DNA from: Candidatus Rokuibacteriota bacterium
Lineage (GTDB): Bacteria > Methylomirabilota > Methylomirabilia > Rokubacteriales > CSP1-6
NCBI GenBank assembly: GCA_023249095.1
Contig: JAHFDK010000021.1
Span: forward strand, 1 to 41,705
Direction: 5' to 3'
DNA: 41,705 bases
In this document: positions 7,297 to 15,022 of the stretch, one piece after another
Position numbering within the stretch: the stretch's first letter is position 1
Layout: the number at the start of each line of letters is the position of its first letter
Notes under the pieces: generated by a model
The model's database searches: none
The model's input: only the letters and a program-made list of their open reading frames with translations
Told to the model about the DNA's origin: nothing
Translations under genes and position numbers: made by a program

Positions 7297-9848
7297 GCGA
7301 CGCCTACCACGCCTTCCTGAGGGCAAAGGTGAGGATGGCTCCGAGCTACGGCGAGGCCGGGCCCGTGCTCGCCGTGAACCCCATCCTGAAGCCGCATCAA
7401 GCGGCGATCGTCCGATGGATGGTCGAAGGTGGGCGCCGCGCGTGCTTCGCCGCCTTCGGCCTCGGGAAGACGGTCATCCAGCTCGAGGCGGTCCGGCTCA
7501 CCCGGGAGCGCGAGGGCGGGATGGCCCTGATCGTGATCCCCCTGGGCGTCCGCCAGGAGTTCTTCCGGGACGCCGCGATGCTCGGGATCAAGGTCCGCTT
7601 CGTCCGGCGCATCGAGGAATGTGAAGACCCGGAGGGAATCTACCTCACGAACTACGAGACGGTCCGGGATGGGAAGCTCGACCCGCGCCGCTTCTCCGTC
7701 TCCTCGCTCGACGAGGCCGCCGTCCTCCGCGGCTTCGGCGGGACGAAGACCTTCCGTGAGTTCATGAGGCTCTTCGCGGGCGACGGCGGCCGCGGCCCTG
7801 CCGAAGGTCGGAAGCGCGGCGATCGCTTCTCCGGCGGCGTTCCGTTCCGCTTCGTCGCCACGGCGACGCCCTCGCCGAACGAGTACATCGAGCTGCTCTC
7901 CTACGCAGCCTACCTCGGGATAATGGACGTCGGAGAGGCGAAGACCCGCTTCTTCCGTCGCAACTCCGAGAAGGCCGACCACCTGACTCTCCATCCCCAC
8001 AAAGAGCGAGAGTTCTGGCTGTGGGTCGCGTCCTGGGGACTCTTCGTCCAGAAGCCTTCGGATCTCGGCTTCGACGACGCCGGCTACGTCCTGCCCAACC
8101 TCGACGTCCGCTGGCACGAGGTGCCGACGGATCACTCCGCCGCCGGACAGGAACGCGATGGACAGGCCCGTCTCTTTCGGAACGCGGCGATCGGGGTCTC
8201 GCACGCCGCGCGGGAGAAGAGGGACAGCCTCGTCGCACGGCTCGAGAGGCTCATGGAGATTCGAGCGGAAGAGCCCGACGCGCATCGGCTGATCTGGCAT
8301 GACCTCGAAGTGGAACGCCACGCCATCGAGGCCGCGATCCCCGGGGTCGCGGCGGTCTTCGGCGCACAGGACCTCGACGAGCGCGAGCAGACGATCATTG
8401 ACTTCTCTGACGGACGAATCCGCGAGCTGGCCGGGAAGCCGGTCATGCTGGGTTCCGGCTGCAACTTCCAACGGCACTGCGCCCGCGCCGTCTTCCTCGG
8501 CATCGGGTTCAAGTTCCAGGACTTCATCCAGGCCGTTCACCGGATTCACCGCTTCCTCCAGACGGAGCGCGTCCGGATCGACCTCATCTACACCGAAGCC
8601 GAGCGCGAGATCCGCCGCACGCTCGAGCGGAAGTGGGCGCAGCACGTGGAGATGGTGAACCGAATGACAGAGCTGATTCGAGAGTACGGTCTCGCCAAAG
8701 CGGCCATGGCCGAGAGTCTGACGCGTTCCCTCGGGGTTCGGCGCGTCGAGGTCCGCGGCGAAGGCTACACGCTCGTGAACGCGGACGCGATCGAGGAGGC
8801 GCAGCGCCTCCCAGAGAACAGCGTCGACCTCATCGTGACGTCGATCCCGTTCTCAACGCAGTACGAATACACGCCCTCCTACAACGACCTCGGGCACACG
8901 GACAATGACGAGCACTTCTTCGAGCACCTCGGCTTCCTGACGCCGTCGCTCCTCCGTGCCTTGAAGCCCGGCCGGGTCGCCGCGGTCCACGTGAAGGACC
9001 GGATCGTTCCAGGGGGGATCACGGGCCTCGGCTTCCAGACCGTGTCGCCGTTCTCGGACTACACGATCGCCCATTTCCGGAAGCACGGCTTTGCGTTCCT
9101 TGCGCGGAAGACGGTCGTGACCGACGTGGTTCGGGAGAACAACCAGACCTACCGACTCGGCTGGACGGAACAGTGCAAGGACGGGTCGCGCATGGGGGCC
9201 GGAATGCCAGAGTACGTCCTGCTCTTCCGGAAGCCGCCGACGGACGCGAGCGACGGCTACGCCGACGATCCGGTCGTGAAGTCGAAGGAGGCGTACTCGC
9301 GGAGCCGTTGGCAGATCGACGCCCACGGGTTCATGCGCTCGAGCGGGAACCGCTTCATTCGCCCCGAGGAACTCGTCGAGCTGCCACACGACGCCATCTT
9401 CCAGCTCTTCCGGAAGTTCAACCTCGAGAACGTCTACGACTTCGAGCACCACGTGAAGCTCGGGGAGGCGCTCGAGGAGAAGGGGATGCTGCCCGTCACC
9501 TTCATGCTCCTCCAGCCCCCGAGTTGGCATCCCGACGTCTGGACCGACATCGCCAGGATGAGGACGCTGAACGGGGCCCAGGCCGCGAAGGGCAGAGAGA
9601 TGCACCTCTGCCCCCTGCAATTCGACATCGTCGACCGGCTGATCGCTCAGTTCTCCATGCCCGGGGAGACCGTGCTCGACCCCTTCGCCGGTCTCGCGAC
9701 CGTTCCCTACTGCGCGGTCAAGCTCCGGCGGCGCGGGATCGGATTCGAGCTGAACCCCTCCTACTTCACGGATGGCGTCTCCTACTGCCGCGCCGCTGCG
9801 GAGGAGATCGCCATGCCGGCGCTCTTCGATCTTGAGGATTGCGCATGA
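7293..9848 (+). CDS. SNF2-type helicase fused to a DNA methyltransferase
   Basis: The 851-residue fusion has helicase motifs in residues 30-450: FGLGKT (55-60, ATP site), LDEAA (139-143, DExx box), TATPSPN (190-196) and QAVHRIHR (413-420, arginine finger). A methyltransferase follows (about 490-851), with TSIPF (516-520) in the catalytic motif IV position and DPFAG (796-800) as the S-adenosylmethionine site. Motif IV before motif I is the beta-class order of N6-adenine or N4-cytosine DNA methylases. TSIPF departs from the usual (D/S/N)PPY, but the segment around it looks well formed. The enzyme probably moves along DNA and methylates it, protecting phage DNA from restriction or marking it. 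It is coupled to an upstream XRE gene and to a downstream nuclease. Confidence 0.85.
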   Translation: MSDAYHAFLRAKVRMAPSYGEAGPVLAVNPILKPHQAAIVRWMVEGGRRACFAAFGLGKTVIQLEAVRLTREREGGMALIVIPLGVRQEFFRDAAMLGIKVRFVRRIEECEDPEGIYLTNYETVRDGKLDPRRFSVSSLDEAAVLRGFGGTKTFREFMRLFAGDGGRGPAEGRKRGDRFSGGVPFRFVATATPSPNEYIELLSYAAYLGIMDVGEAKTRFFRRNSEKADHLTLHPHKEREFWLWVASWGLFVQKPSDLGFDDAGYVLPNLDVRWHEVPTDHSAAGQERDGQARLFRNAAIGVSHAAREKRDSLVARLERLMEIRAEEPDAHRLIWHDLEVERHAIEAAIPGVAAVFGAQDLDEREQTIIDFSDGRIRELAGKPVMLGSGCNFQRHCARAVFLGIGFKFQDFIQAVHRIHRFLQTERVRIDLIYTEAEREIRRTLERKWAQHVEMVNRMTELIREYGLAKAAMAESLTRSLGVRRVEVRGEGYTLVNADAIEEAQRLPENSVDLIVTSIPFSTQYEYTPSYNDLGHTDNDEHFFEHLGFLTPSLLRALKPGRVAAVHVKDRIVPGGITGLGFQTVSPFSDYTIAHFRKHGFAFLARKTVVTDVVRENNQTYRLGWTEQCKDGSRMGAGMPEYVLLFRKPPTDASDGYADDPVVKSKEAYSRSRWQIDAHGFMRSSGNRFIRPEELVELPHDAIFQLFRKFNLENVYDFEHHVKLGEALEEKGMLPVTFMLLQPPSWHPDVWTDIARMRTLNGAQAAKGREMHLCPLQFDIVDRLIAQFSMPGETVLDPFAGLATVPYCAVKLRRRGIGFELNPSYFTDGVSYCRAAAEEIAMPALFDLEDCA

Positions 9849-9976
9849 CGTTCCTCCTCCTCTGGCTCTTCCCCGGCCAGACGCCGCCCAAGGGCTACGT
9901 CTGGACCGGCGTCGTCTCCCGCTGGCCCGACACGGGCGAGGTGCGCTCGCGCCTCTACGAGAGGCAGCTCCCATGA
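9845..9976 (+). CDS. Tiny hydrophobic-start protein
   Basis: A 43-residue frame (MTFLLLWLFPGQTPP, then a polar part with WTGVVSRW) sits between the methyltransferase fusion and the nuclease, overlapping each by 4 bp. The N-terminus is hydrophobic but short for a membrane span. Coupling on both sides is the only support. It may serve mainly to relay ribosomes. Confidence 0.5.
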   Translation: MTFLLLWLFPGQTPPKGYVWTGVVSRWPDTGEVRSRLYERQLP

Positions 9977-10365
9977 CGGCGGGCACTCCCGACCGCGACC
10001 CGTGCACGCTGGCGTGCCTTGTCGCCGGGTACCTCGGGCGTTACCGTTTCGCCTTCACCGAAGGCGAGAAGGAGCTTCAGGCCGGCATCGCGGCGGCGCT
10101 CGAGGCCTGCGGTCTTCCATTCGACCCGGAGTTCCGCCTCGGCCCTCGCGACGTCGTCGACTTCTTCGTGGACGAGCGCCTCGGCGTCGAGTGCAAGGTC
10201 GACGGCTCGCTGAAGGACGTCCTCCTCCAGCTCATGCGCTACGCCCAGCACGACCGCATCGCTGGACTCATCCTCGTCTCGTCCCGACTGAAGCACCGGC
10301 ACCTCCCGCCGATCCTGAACGGGAAGCCGCTCGTCTTCGTCCCGGTGCTGCGGGGGATCCGGTGA
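9973..10365 (+). CDS. VRR-NUC-like PD-(D/E)XK nuclease
   Basis: The 130-residue protein contains an N-terminal helix with E34, a strand DVVDFFV carrying D63, the E73-C74-K75 catalytic strand (LGVECKVDG), and a following helix with Q86 (LLQLMRYA). This E, D, ExK, Q arrangement is the core of VRR-NUC/Holliday-junction-resolvase-type nucleases. All predicted metal ligands are present. It is fitted between a helicase-methylase and an SNF2 helicase with 4-bp overlaps, so it is probably made in step with the second helicase and may cut branched or unmodified DNA. Confidence 0.75.
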   Translation: MTAGTPDRDPCTLACLVAGYLGRYRFAFTEGEKELQAGIAAALEACGLPFDPEFRLGPRDVVDFFVDERLGVECKVDGSLKDVLLQLMRYAQHDRIAGLILVSSRLKHRHLPPILNGKPLVFVPVLRGIR

Positions 10366-12122
10366 GCCGCACCTTCGGCACCGTCGTCTACGACGGGAAG
10401 AGGCGAGCGTGGAAGGTCACGCCCGAGCCTCACGTCGCGATCCGCCTGAAGCGCGTCTTCGGGAAACTGGCGAAGAGCCACACCGGGACGTTCCTCCTCT
10501 CCGACACCGACGAGAACGCTCGGGAGCTCGAGTGGTTCCTCGAGCGCTTCCCGATGACGGTCGAGCCGCCCGATCTCCTGGCCTCGCGCTCGGCCGCCTA
10601 TCGGGAGAGGACCTCCATCGTCGAGGCGCTCCTCTCCGGCTACACGCCTCCCCGGGCCTTCGACCTGGCGATCCCCGCGCGCGACTACCAGCGCATCGGC
10701 GCCGAGCTCGGGCTGAAGTCGGGCGGCATCCTGATCGCCGACGACGTCGGCATCGGGAAGACGGCGCAGGCGATCGCCATGTTCACCGTGCCGGAGGCCC
10801 TCCCGGCCGTCGTCGTGACCCTCGCGCACCTCCCGCTTCAATGGGAGAGCGAGATCCACCGCTTCGCGCCCGACCTCCGCACGCACGTCATCCGGAAAGG
10901 CCAGCCGTACGACCTCCGGCTCGTCGGTCGGCAGAAGAAGCAGCTCCGGCTCATGGAGGACGCCATCCCCGACGTCCTGATCGTGAACTACCACAAGCTC
11001 GCGGGCTGGTCGACAGTCCTCTCGAACCTTGCGAAGACGATCGTCTTCGACGAGGTGCAGGAGCTTCGCCGCAGCGAGTCCGCTAAGTACGAGGCCGCAG
11101 CCGCCATCGCTCGCGCCGCCACCTTCCGCGTCGGCCTCTCGGCGACGCCGATCTTCAATTGGGGCTCGGAATATTTCAACGTCTCCGAGGTCCTCCGCCC
11201 GGGCGCGCTCGGGACTCGCTCCGAGTTCGTCACCGAGTGGTGCGTCGGCTACCAGGGGAAGGAGCGCGTGAAGGAGCCGAAGGCGTTCGGCACCTACCTG
11301 CGCGACGCGGGCCTGATGATCCGCCGCACGCGCGCCGACGTCGGGCGCGAGTTGCCTCCCCTCTCGAAGGTCGTCCACATGGTCGACTCCGACACGGAGG
11401 CCCTCCACAAGGTCGGGCACGCCGCGGAGGAACTCGCCCGCATCATCCTCGCGAGGACACCTCTCGAGCAGGGCGCGCGCTGGGAGGCGAGCGAGCACTT
11501 CTCCAACATGCTCCGCCAGGCGACGGGCATCGCGAAGGCCCCCTACGTCGCCGACTTCGTTCGCCTCCTGATCGAGAGCGGCGAGCGCGTCGTCCTCTTC
11601 GGCTGGCACCGCGCGGTCTATGACCTCTGGCTCGAGCAGTTGAAGGACCTCGGCCCCGTCCTCTACACGGGGAGCGAGTCGCCCGCTCAGAAGGAGGCCT
11701 CGAAGAAGGCGTTCATCGAGGGGACCTCACCTCTGCTCGTGATGTCGCTCCGCGCCGGCGCCGGCCTCGACGGGCTCCAGCACGTCTGCCGCACAGTCGT
11801 CTTCGGGGAGCTCGACTGGTCCCCTGCCGTTCACGAGCAGAACACCGGCCGCATCTTCCGCGACGGCCAGAAGGATCCCGTCGTCGCCTACTACCTCGTC
11901 TCAGAGACGGGCGCCGACCCGTCGATCGTCGACGTCCTCGGCCTGAAGAAGGCCCAGGCCGACGGCATCCGCGACCCGCAGGCGTCGATTCTCGAGACGG
12001 CCGGCGACGACACCGACCGGGTGAAGGCCCTCGCCGAGAGCTACCTCCGGCAGCGCGGGCTCGGCCTCCCCGGCGAGAACCCTGAAGGCGAGCCGGGGCT
12101 CGTCGAGGAGGTGGCTTCATGA
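10362..12122 (+). CDS. SNF2-family DNA helicase
   Basis: The 586-residue protein has a short N-terminal domain (1-100) and two RecA-like helicase lobes. Motifs: DDVGIGKT (127-134), VFDEVQ (DEVQ at 230-233), SATPI (260-264), SLRAGAGLDGLQ (about 462-473) and EQNTGRIFRDGQ (492-503). DEVQ replaces DEAH, as in several phage SNF2 proteins. It would use ATP to translocate on double-stranded DNA. It follows the nuclease with a 4-bp overlap, an order common for phage VRR-NUC and SNF2 pairs. A replication or recombination role is most likely; a defence or anti-restriction role is possible. Confidence 0.85.
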   Translation: MSRTFGTVVYDGKRRAWKVTPEPHVAIRLKRVFGKLAKSHTGTFLLSDTDENARELEWFLERFPMTVEPPDLLASRSAAYRERTSIVEALLSGYTPPRAFDLAIPARDYQRIGAELGLKSGGILIADDVGIGKTAQAIAMFTVPEALPAVVVTLAHLPLQWESEIHRFAPDLRTHVIRKGQPYDLRLVGRQKKQLRLMEDAIPDVLIVNYHKLAGWSTVLSNLAKTIVFDEVQELRRSESAKYEAAAAIARAATFRVGLSATPIFNWGSEYFNVSEVLRPGALGTRSEFVTEWCVGYQGKERVKEPKAFGTYLRDAGLMIRRTRADVGRELPPLSKVVHMVDSDTEALHKVGHAAEELARIILARTPLEQGARWEASEHFSNMLRQATGIAKAPYVADFVRLLIESGERVVLFGWHRAVYDLWLEQLKDLGPVLYTGSESPAQKEASKKAFIEGTSPLLVMSLRAGAGLDGLQHVCRTVVFGELDWSPAVHEQNTGRIFRDGQKDPVVAYYLVSETGADPSIVDVLGLKKAQADGIRDPQASILETAGDDTDRVKALAESYLRQRGLGLPGENPEGEPGLVEEVAS

Positions 12123-12415
12123 CGGCCCACGGGAACGAGATCGACCTCCGAATGAGCGCCGAGACGGCGGCATTCCTGCGCTCTGTGAGCGAGGCGGCCG
12201 CCGGCCTCGCCCGGTCTCTGAACGACGTGAGGGCCGCTGCCCGCGCCGCCGGCGCCACGTTCCGCGACTACGTCCGCGCGGCCCGCGCCTGTGCGGCCCG
12301 CCCGGCCAAGCGCTCCTGGCAGATGCGGCGCGCCTTCGGCGGCCGGCTCCCGAAGGGCTGGCGCAGGCACGTCCGCCGAGTGAAAGCGGAGGAGAGGAGG
12401 AGAACACGTGCCTGA
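12119..12415 (+). CDS. Basic helical protein, unknown function
   Basis: A 98-residue, strongly basic and Ala-rich protein (FRDYVRAARACAARPAKRSW). The C-terminus is dense in Arg and Lys and probably touches nucleic acid. Its ATG overlaps the helicase stop and its end overlaps the next gene by 8 bp. Family not recognised. Confidence 0.55.
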   Translation: MTAHGNEIDLRMSAETAAFLRSVSEAAAGLARSLNDVRAAARAAGATFRDYVRAARACAARPAKRSWQMRRAFGGRLPKGWRRHVRRVKAEERRRTRA

Positions 12416-12677
12416 GCCATCCCTCATCGTCATGCGCCGCTGCCCGCAGTGCGGCAGCCTTCGTCACGCGCCGAACGGGCGGCACCTCCGGGCCCTTCGC
12501 GAGAAGAAGGGCATCGGCCTGCGCGAGATGGCCCGCAGGCTGGCTTTCTCGGCGGGCTACCTGTCTGACGTCGAGCGGAACCGCCGCGGCGTCACAGGCC
12601 GCCTCATGGCCGCGTACAGCCTCATCACCATGGAGCCGCCCGCCGTGCGGCGCAGCTCGAGAAGGGGGAAGGCATAG
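12408..12677 (+). CDS. XRE-family HTH protein with N-terminal Cys knuckle
   Basis: The 89-residue protein begins with a CPQCGSLRH knuckle. An HTH follows (GRHLRALREKKGIGLREMAR, then SAGYLSDVERNRRGV), a clear Cro/CI-type fold as in many phage regulators. Together with the XRE gene at 7051 it brackets the helicase, methylase and nuclease genes. It lies 1 bp upstream of the replication initiator gene and may repress that operon. The start is GTG, inside the previous gene; the stop is TAG. Confidence 0.75.
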   Translation: MPEPSLIVMRRCPQCGSLRHAPNGRHLRALREKKGIGLREMARRLAFSAGYLSDVERNRRGVTGRLMAAYSLITMEPPAVRRSSRRGKA

Positions 12678-12678
12678 C

Positions 12679-13968
12679 GTGGCGCGCCACCGGAAGATCG
12701 ACGTGGGGATGTGGGGCGACGGAAAGTTTCGGTCCCTCTCGAAGCCCCGGCCGAACGCGCAGACCCTCTGGATCTACCTCCTCACCGGCCCCCACACGAC
12801 GGCCGCCCCTGGCCTCTTTTCCGAGGGTGAGGCGGGCCTCGCCGAGGCGATCGGATGGAGCCTTCGCGCGTTCCGTTCTGCATTTTTCGAGCTCGAAAAA
12901 CGCGAAATGGTGCGCGCAGATTGGAGTTCCCGTGTCGTTTGGATTCCTCGAGCGGTGAACTACAACCCTCCAGAGAGTCCGAACGTCGTCAAGGCTTGGC
13001 GGAAGGCGATCGCGGAGATCCCGGAGTGCGAGCTGCGCGACGAAGCGATCCGTACCCTGCGGGAATCCTGCCTCTATCCGGACGTCTTCGATGAGCCGCT
13101 CTGGGTCGACGGGCGCGGAAGGACGCGGGTCGGCACGCCGAAACCCCTTCCCGCTTCCCCGAAGCCTTCCCCGAACCCTTCCCCGATGCCTTCCCCGAAG
13201 GCTTCCGGGAGTGATGACACGGAGCCTTCCGGGAATGATGCCCGGAAGCCTTCCGGGTTTCCGGGGTCTCTCTTTCCCGGAAGCCTTCCCGAAGGCTTCG
13301 AGGAATCAGGAGCAGGAACAGGAACAGGAACAGAGAGAGAGGGGAGCGGAAGCTCCGCTTCCCCGGGCGCTCGCGCGCCCTCCCCTCGCCAGCTCCTCGA
13401 AGGCTGGAACGCGAACCGAGGAGCCCTCCCGGAGGCGAAGGCCCTGCCCCCCGGCAGGGAGAAGGCGGCGCGCGCCCGGCTGAAGACCGTGCCCGACCTC
13501 GAGCGATGGGCGGCTGCCGTCCGCCGCCTCGCCGCTCTCCCTCACCTCCTCGGGCAGTCCTGGGTGACCCTGGACTTCCTCCTCCGGCCCGACTCCCTCA
13601 CGAAGGTCGAGGAGGGACGGTACGACCGACCATTCCGCTCGGCGGCCAGCGAGCCCCCTCCCCGACCTCTCGTCGGCGCGCATCCGCCGGTGCCGTGCGC
13701 GGCCCAGCGTCCCCAGCTCCCGCCGGCGCCTGCAGGTGGCGGCGACTGGCCGGCCGTCCTCGAGCGGCTCCGCGACGTGATCGACGAGCGCGACTTCGAG
13801 ACCTGGTTCAAGCCGACGCGCCAGAGCGGGGAGACGAACGGCGTCATCCGCGTCGTCGTCGGAGAACGCTTTCGCGAATGCGCCGAGAACGAGTACCGGC
13901 CGGTGATCGAAGACCTGCTCCGCGACCTCGGCATCGAGGCCCCGGTCGAGTTCGTCGTCGGGCAGTGA
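12679..13968 (+). CDS. Replication initiator with DnaA domain I-like C-terminus
   Basis: The 429-residue protein has three parts. Residues 1-110 look like a winged helix that reads origin DNA (MWGDGKFRSLS, AEAIGWSLRAFRSAFFELEK, VVWIPRAVNYNPPESPN). The middle (150-240) is a Pro/Ser/Gly linker with PSPx repeats. The last 75 residues (WPAVLERLRDVIDERDFETW, then FKP and a C-terminal VEFVVG) match DnaA domain I, which in the host recruits the replicative helicase. No AAA+ ATPase part is present. The likely job is to bind the phage origin and recruit helicase. The linker DNA carries iteron-like repeats, so the origin may lie inside the gene, as in lambda O. Confidence 0.7.
   Translation: MARHRKIDVGMWGDGKFRSLSKPRPNAQTLWIYLLTGPHTTAAPGLFSEGEAGLAEAIGWSLRAFRSAFFELEKREMVRADWSSRVVWIPRAVNYNPPESPNVVKAWRKAIAEIPECELRDEAIRTLRESCLYPDVFDEPLWVDGRGRTRVGTPKPLPASPKPSPNPSPMPSPKASGSDDTEPSGNDARKPSGFPGSLFPGSLPEGFEESGAGTGTGTEREGSGSSASPGARAPSPRQLLEGWNANRGALPEAKALPPGREKAARARLKTVPDLERWAAAVRRLAALPHLLGQSWVTLDFLLRPDSLTKVEEGRYDRPFRSAASEPPPRPLVGAHPPVPCAAQRPQLPPAPAGGGDWPAVLERLRDVIDERDFETWFKPTRQSGETNGVIRVVVGERFRECAENEYRPVIEDLLRDLGIEAPVEFVVGQ
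13155..13257 (+). repeat. Iteron-like direct repeats, possible origin
   Basis: Four direct copies of TTCCCCGA begin at 13155, 13167, 13179 and 13191, exactly 12 bp apart. TTCCGGG copies follow at 13203, 13227 and 13251, spaced 24 bp. The sequence between the last two includes the inverted pair CCCGGAA and TTCCGGG (13241-13257). Regular spacing inside an initiator gene is what iteron origins look like. Because 12 bp is four codons, the repeats also encode a PSPx linker, so protein-level repetition is a competing reason. Confidence 0.45.
13280..13299. repeat. Palindrome next to the iteron-like repeats
   Basis: GAAGCCTT and AAGGCTTC form an 8-bp inverted repeat around CCCG. It lies 23 bp after the iteron-like array and just before three hexamer repeats of GGAACA (13315-13332 region). 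Such a dyad could be an initiator binding site or a cruciform. It is also within coding sequence. Confidence 0.35.
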
Positions 13969-14086
13969 CCATGAAAACACGCCGCCCGCTCTTTGCCAGT
14001 GACGAGATCCCAGCAAGGCGTCTTCGGGCGCCGAAGGTGCTACCGACTTTTCGGTGGGGGCGGCTCTCTCTCCTGACGGAGGAACG

Positions 14087-15022
14087 ATGTGTGACGAGAA
14101 CGAATCCACGCTCGGGCCGAGCTACGCGGAGCTCGAGGAGAGGCTGGAGGAGGCGAAGAGGCAGCGAGACACGCTGGCGAGCGACCTCCGGCTGATGATC
14201 GCGCCGTGGGAAGTGGCCGGCGGTCCCGTGGCTCTGCTGTCGGGCAAACTCCGCGACTCCGAGGCCGCGCGGGAGAAGGCGGAGAGGGACCACGCGGCGC
14301 GTGTTGAGGCGATGGAGTGCGAGCGGGACGAATCCGACAGGCGCCGGTCCGACACTCTAGAGCTGACCAACGAACTTCTCGACGATGCACAACGCAAGCT
14401 CGTCGCCGCCGAGTCGACCCTCGCCGCCGAGCGCGAGGAGCACGAGAGGACGAAACGGACGCTGGCCGAGCGCGAGGCGGTCCTTCGCGAGTGCAACGCC
14501 GTCTGCCTCTGCGGTTGCCCGGCCTCGGAGCACGAAAGTTACGGCGAGGACGGTGAGTCCTGCGGACACTACTACCACGAGTGCGTGCGCGTGGCGCCGG
14601 CCGTACTGGCAGCGATGCAGACCGAGCGCGCCCGCGCGGAGAGGCTCGCGGAGGCGGCGAAAGCAGCCGTCAATGGGATCGTCGAGAAGTACGAGCGCGC
14701 TATCCCTCGATCGTCGTTCGAGAAAGCGCGTCTTCGCGTCGCACGAGAAGTATCTAACGGGTGCTCGTCACGACTCCTCACCGTCCTCTCGGCCCTCTCC
14801 GCGCAGGCCGGGGCGAAGACGACCGAGGCTGAGCAGGAGCTCCACCGGATCGACGATCTGCTCGACCGCCGCCTCACGCTCGACGGCCTCACGCGCGTAC
14901 AGAAGATCGGCCTCGCGCTCAAGGTCTGTGAGGAGACGGACCCGAAGGGCGAGATCGCGCGGAAATACGTCGTCTCGACCCGCGCCGCCCTCGCCCCGGA
15001 GGACGAGGTGGACCGTGGGTGA
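14087..15022 (+). CDS. Long coiled-coil protein with a zinc-like cluster
   Basis: The 311-residue protein starts at the ATG after a strong GGAGGA (14078-14083). Residues 10-140 and 180-240 form charged coiled coils. Between them is a Cys/His cluster (CNAVCLCGCPASEHES, then CGHYYHEC), a likely metal site. It has no enzymatic motif. It opens the accessory block after the replication initiator, 118 bp downstream. A gap of that size is rare here, so a promoter may lie there, though none is clear. Confidence 0.65.
   Translation: MCDENESTLGPSYAELEERLEEAKRQRDTLASDLRLMIAPWEVAGGPVALLSGKLRDSEAAREKAERDHAARVEAMECERDESDRRRSDTLELTNELLDDAQRKLVAAESTLAAEREEHERTKRTLAEREAVLRECNAVCLCGCPASEHESYGEDGESCGHYYHECVRVAPAVLAAMQTERARAERLAEAAKAAVNGIVEKYERAIPRSSFEKARLRVAREVSNGCSSRLLTVLSALSAQAGAKTTEAEQELHRIDDLLDRRLTLDGLTRVQKIGLALKVCEETDPKGEIARKYVVSTRAALAPEDEVDRG

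Noticed and set aside
13971..14195. A 74-codon + frame between the initiator and coiled-coil genes
   Set aside because: It overlaps the well-supported start at 14087 by more than 100 bp and becomes Arg-rich shadow sequence.
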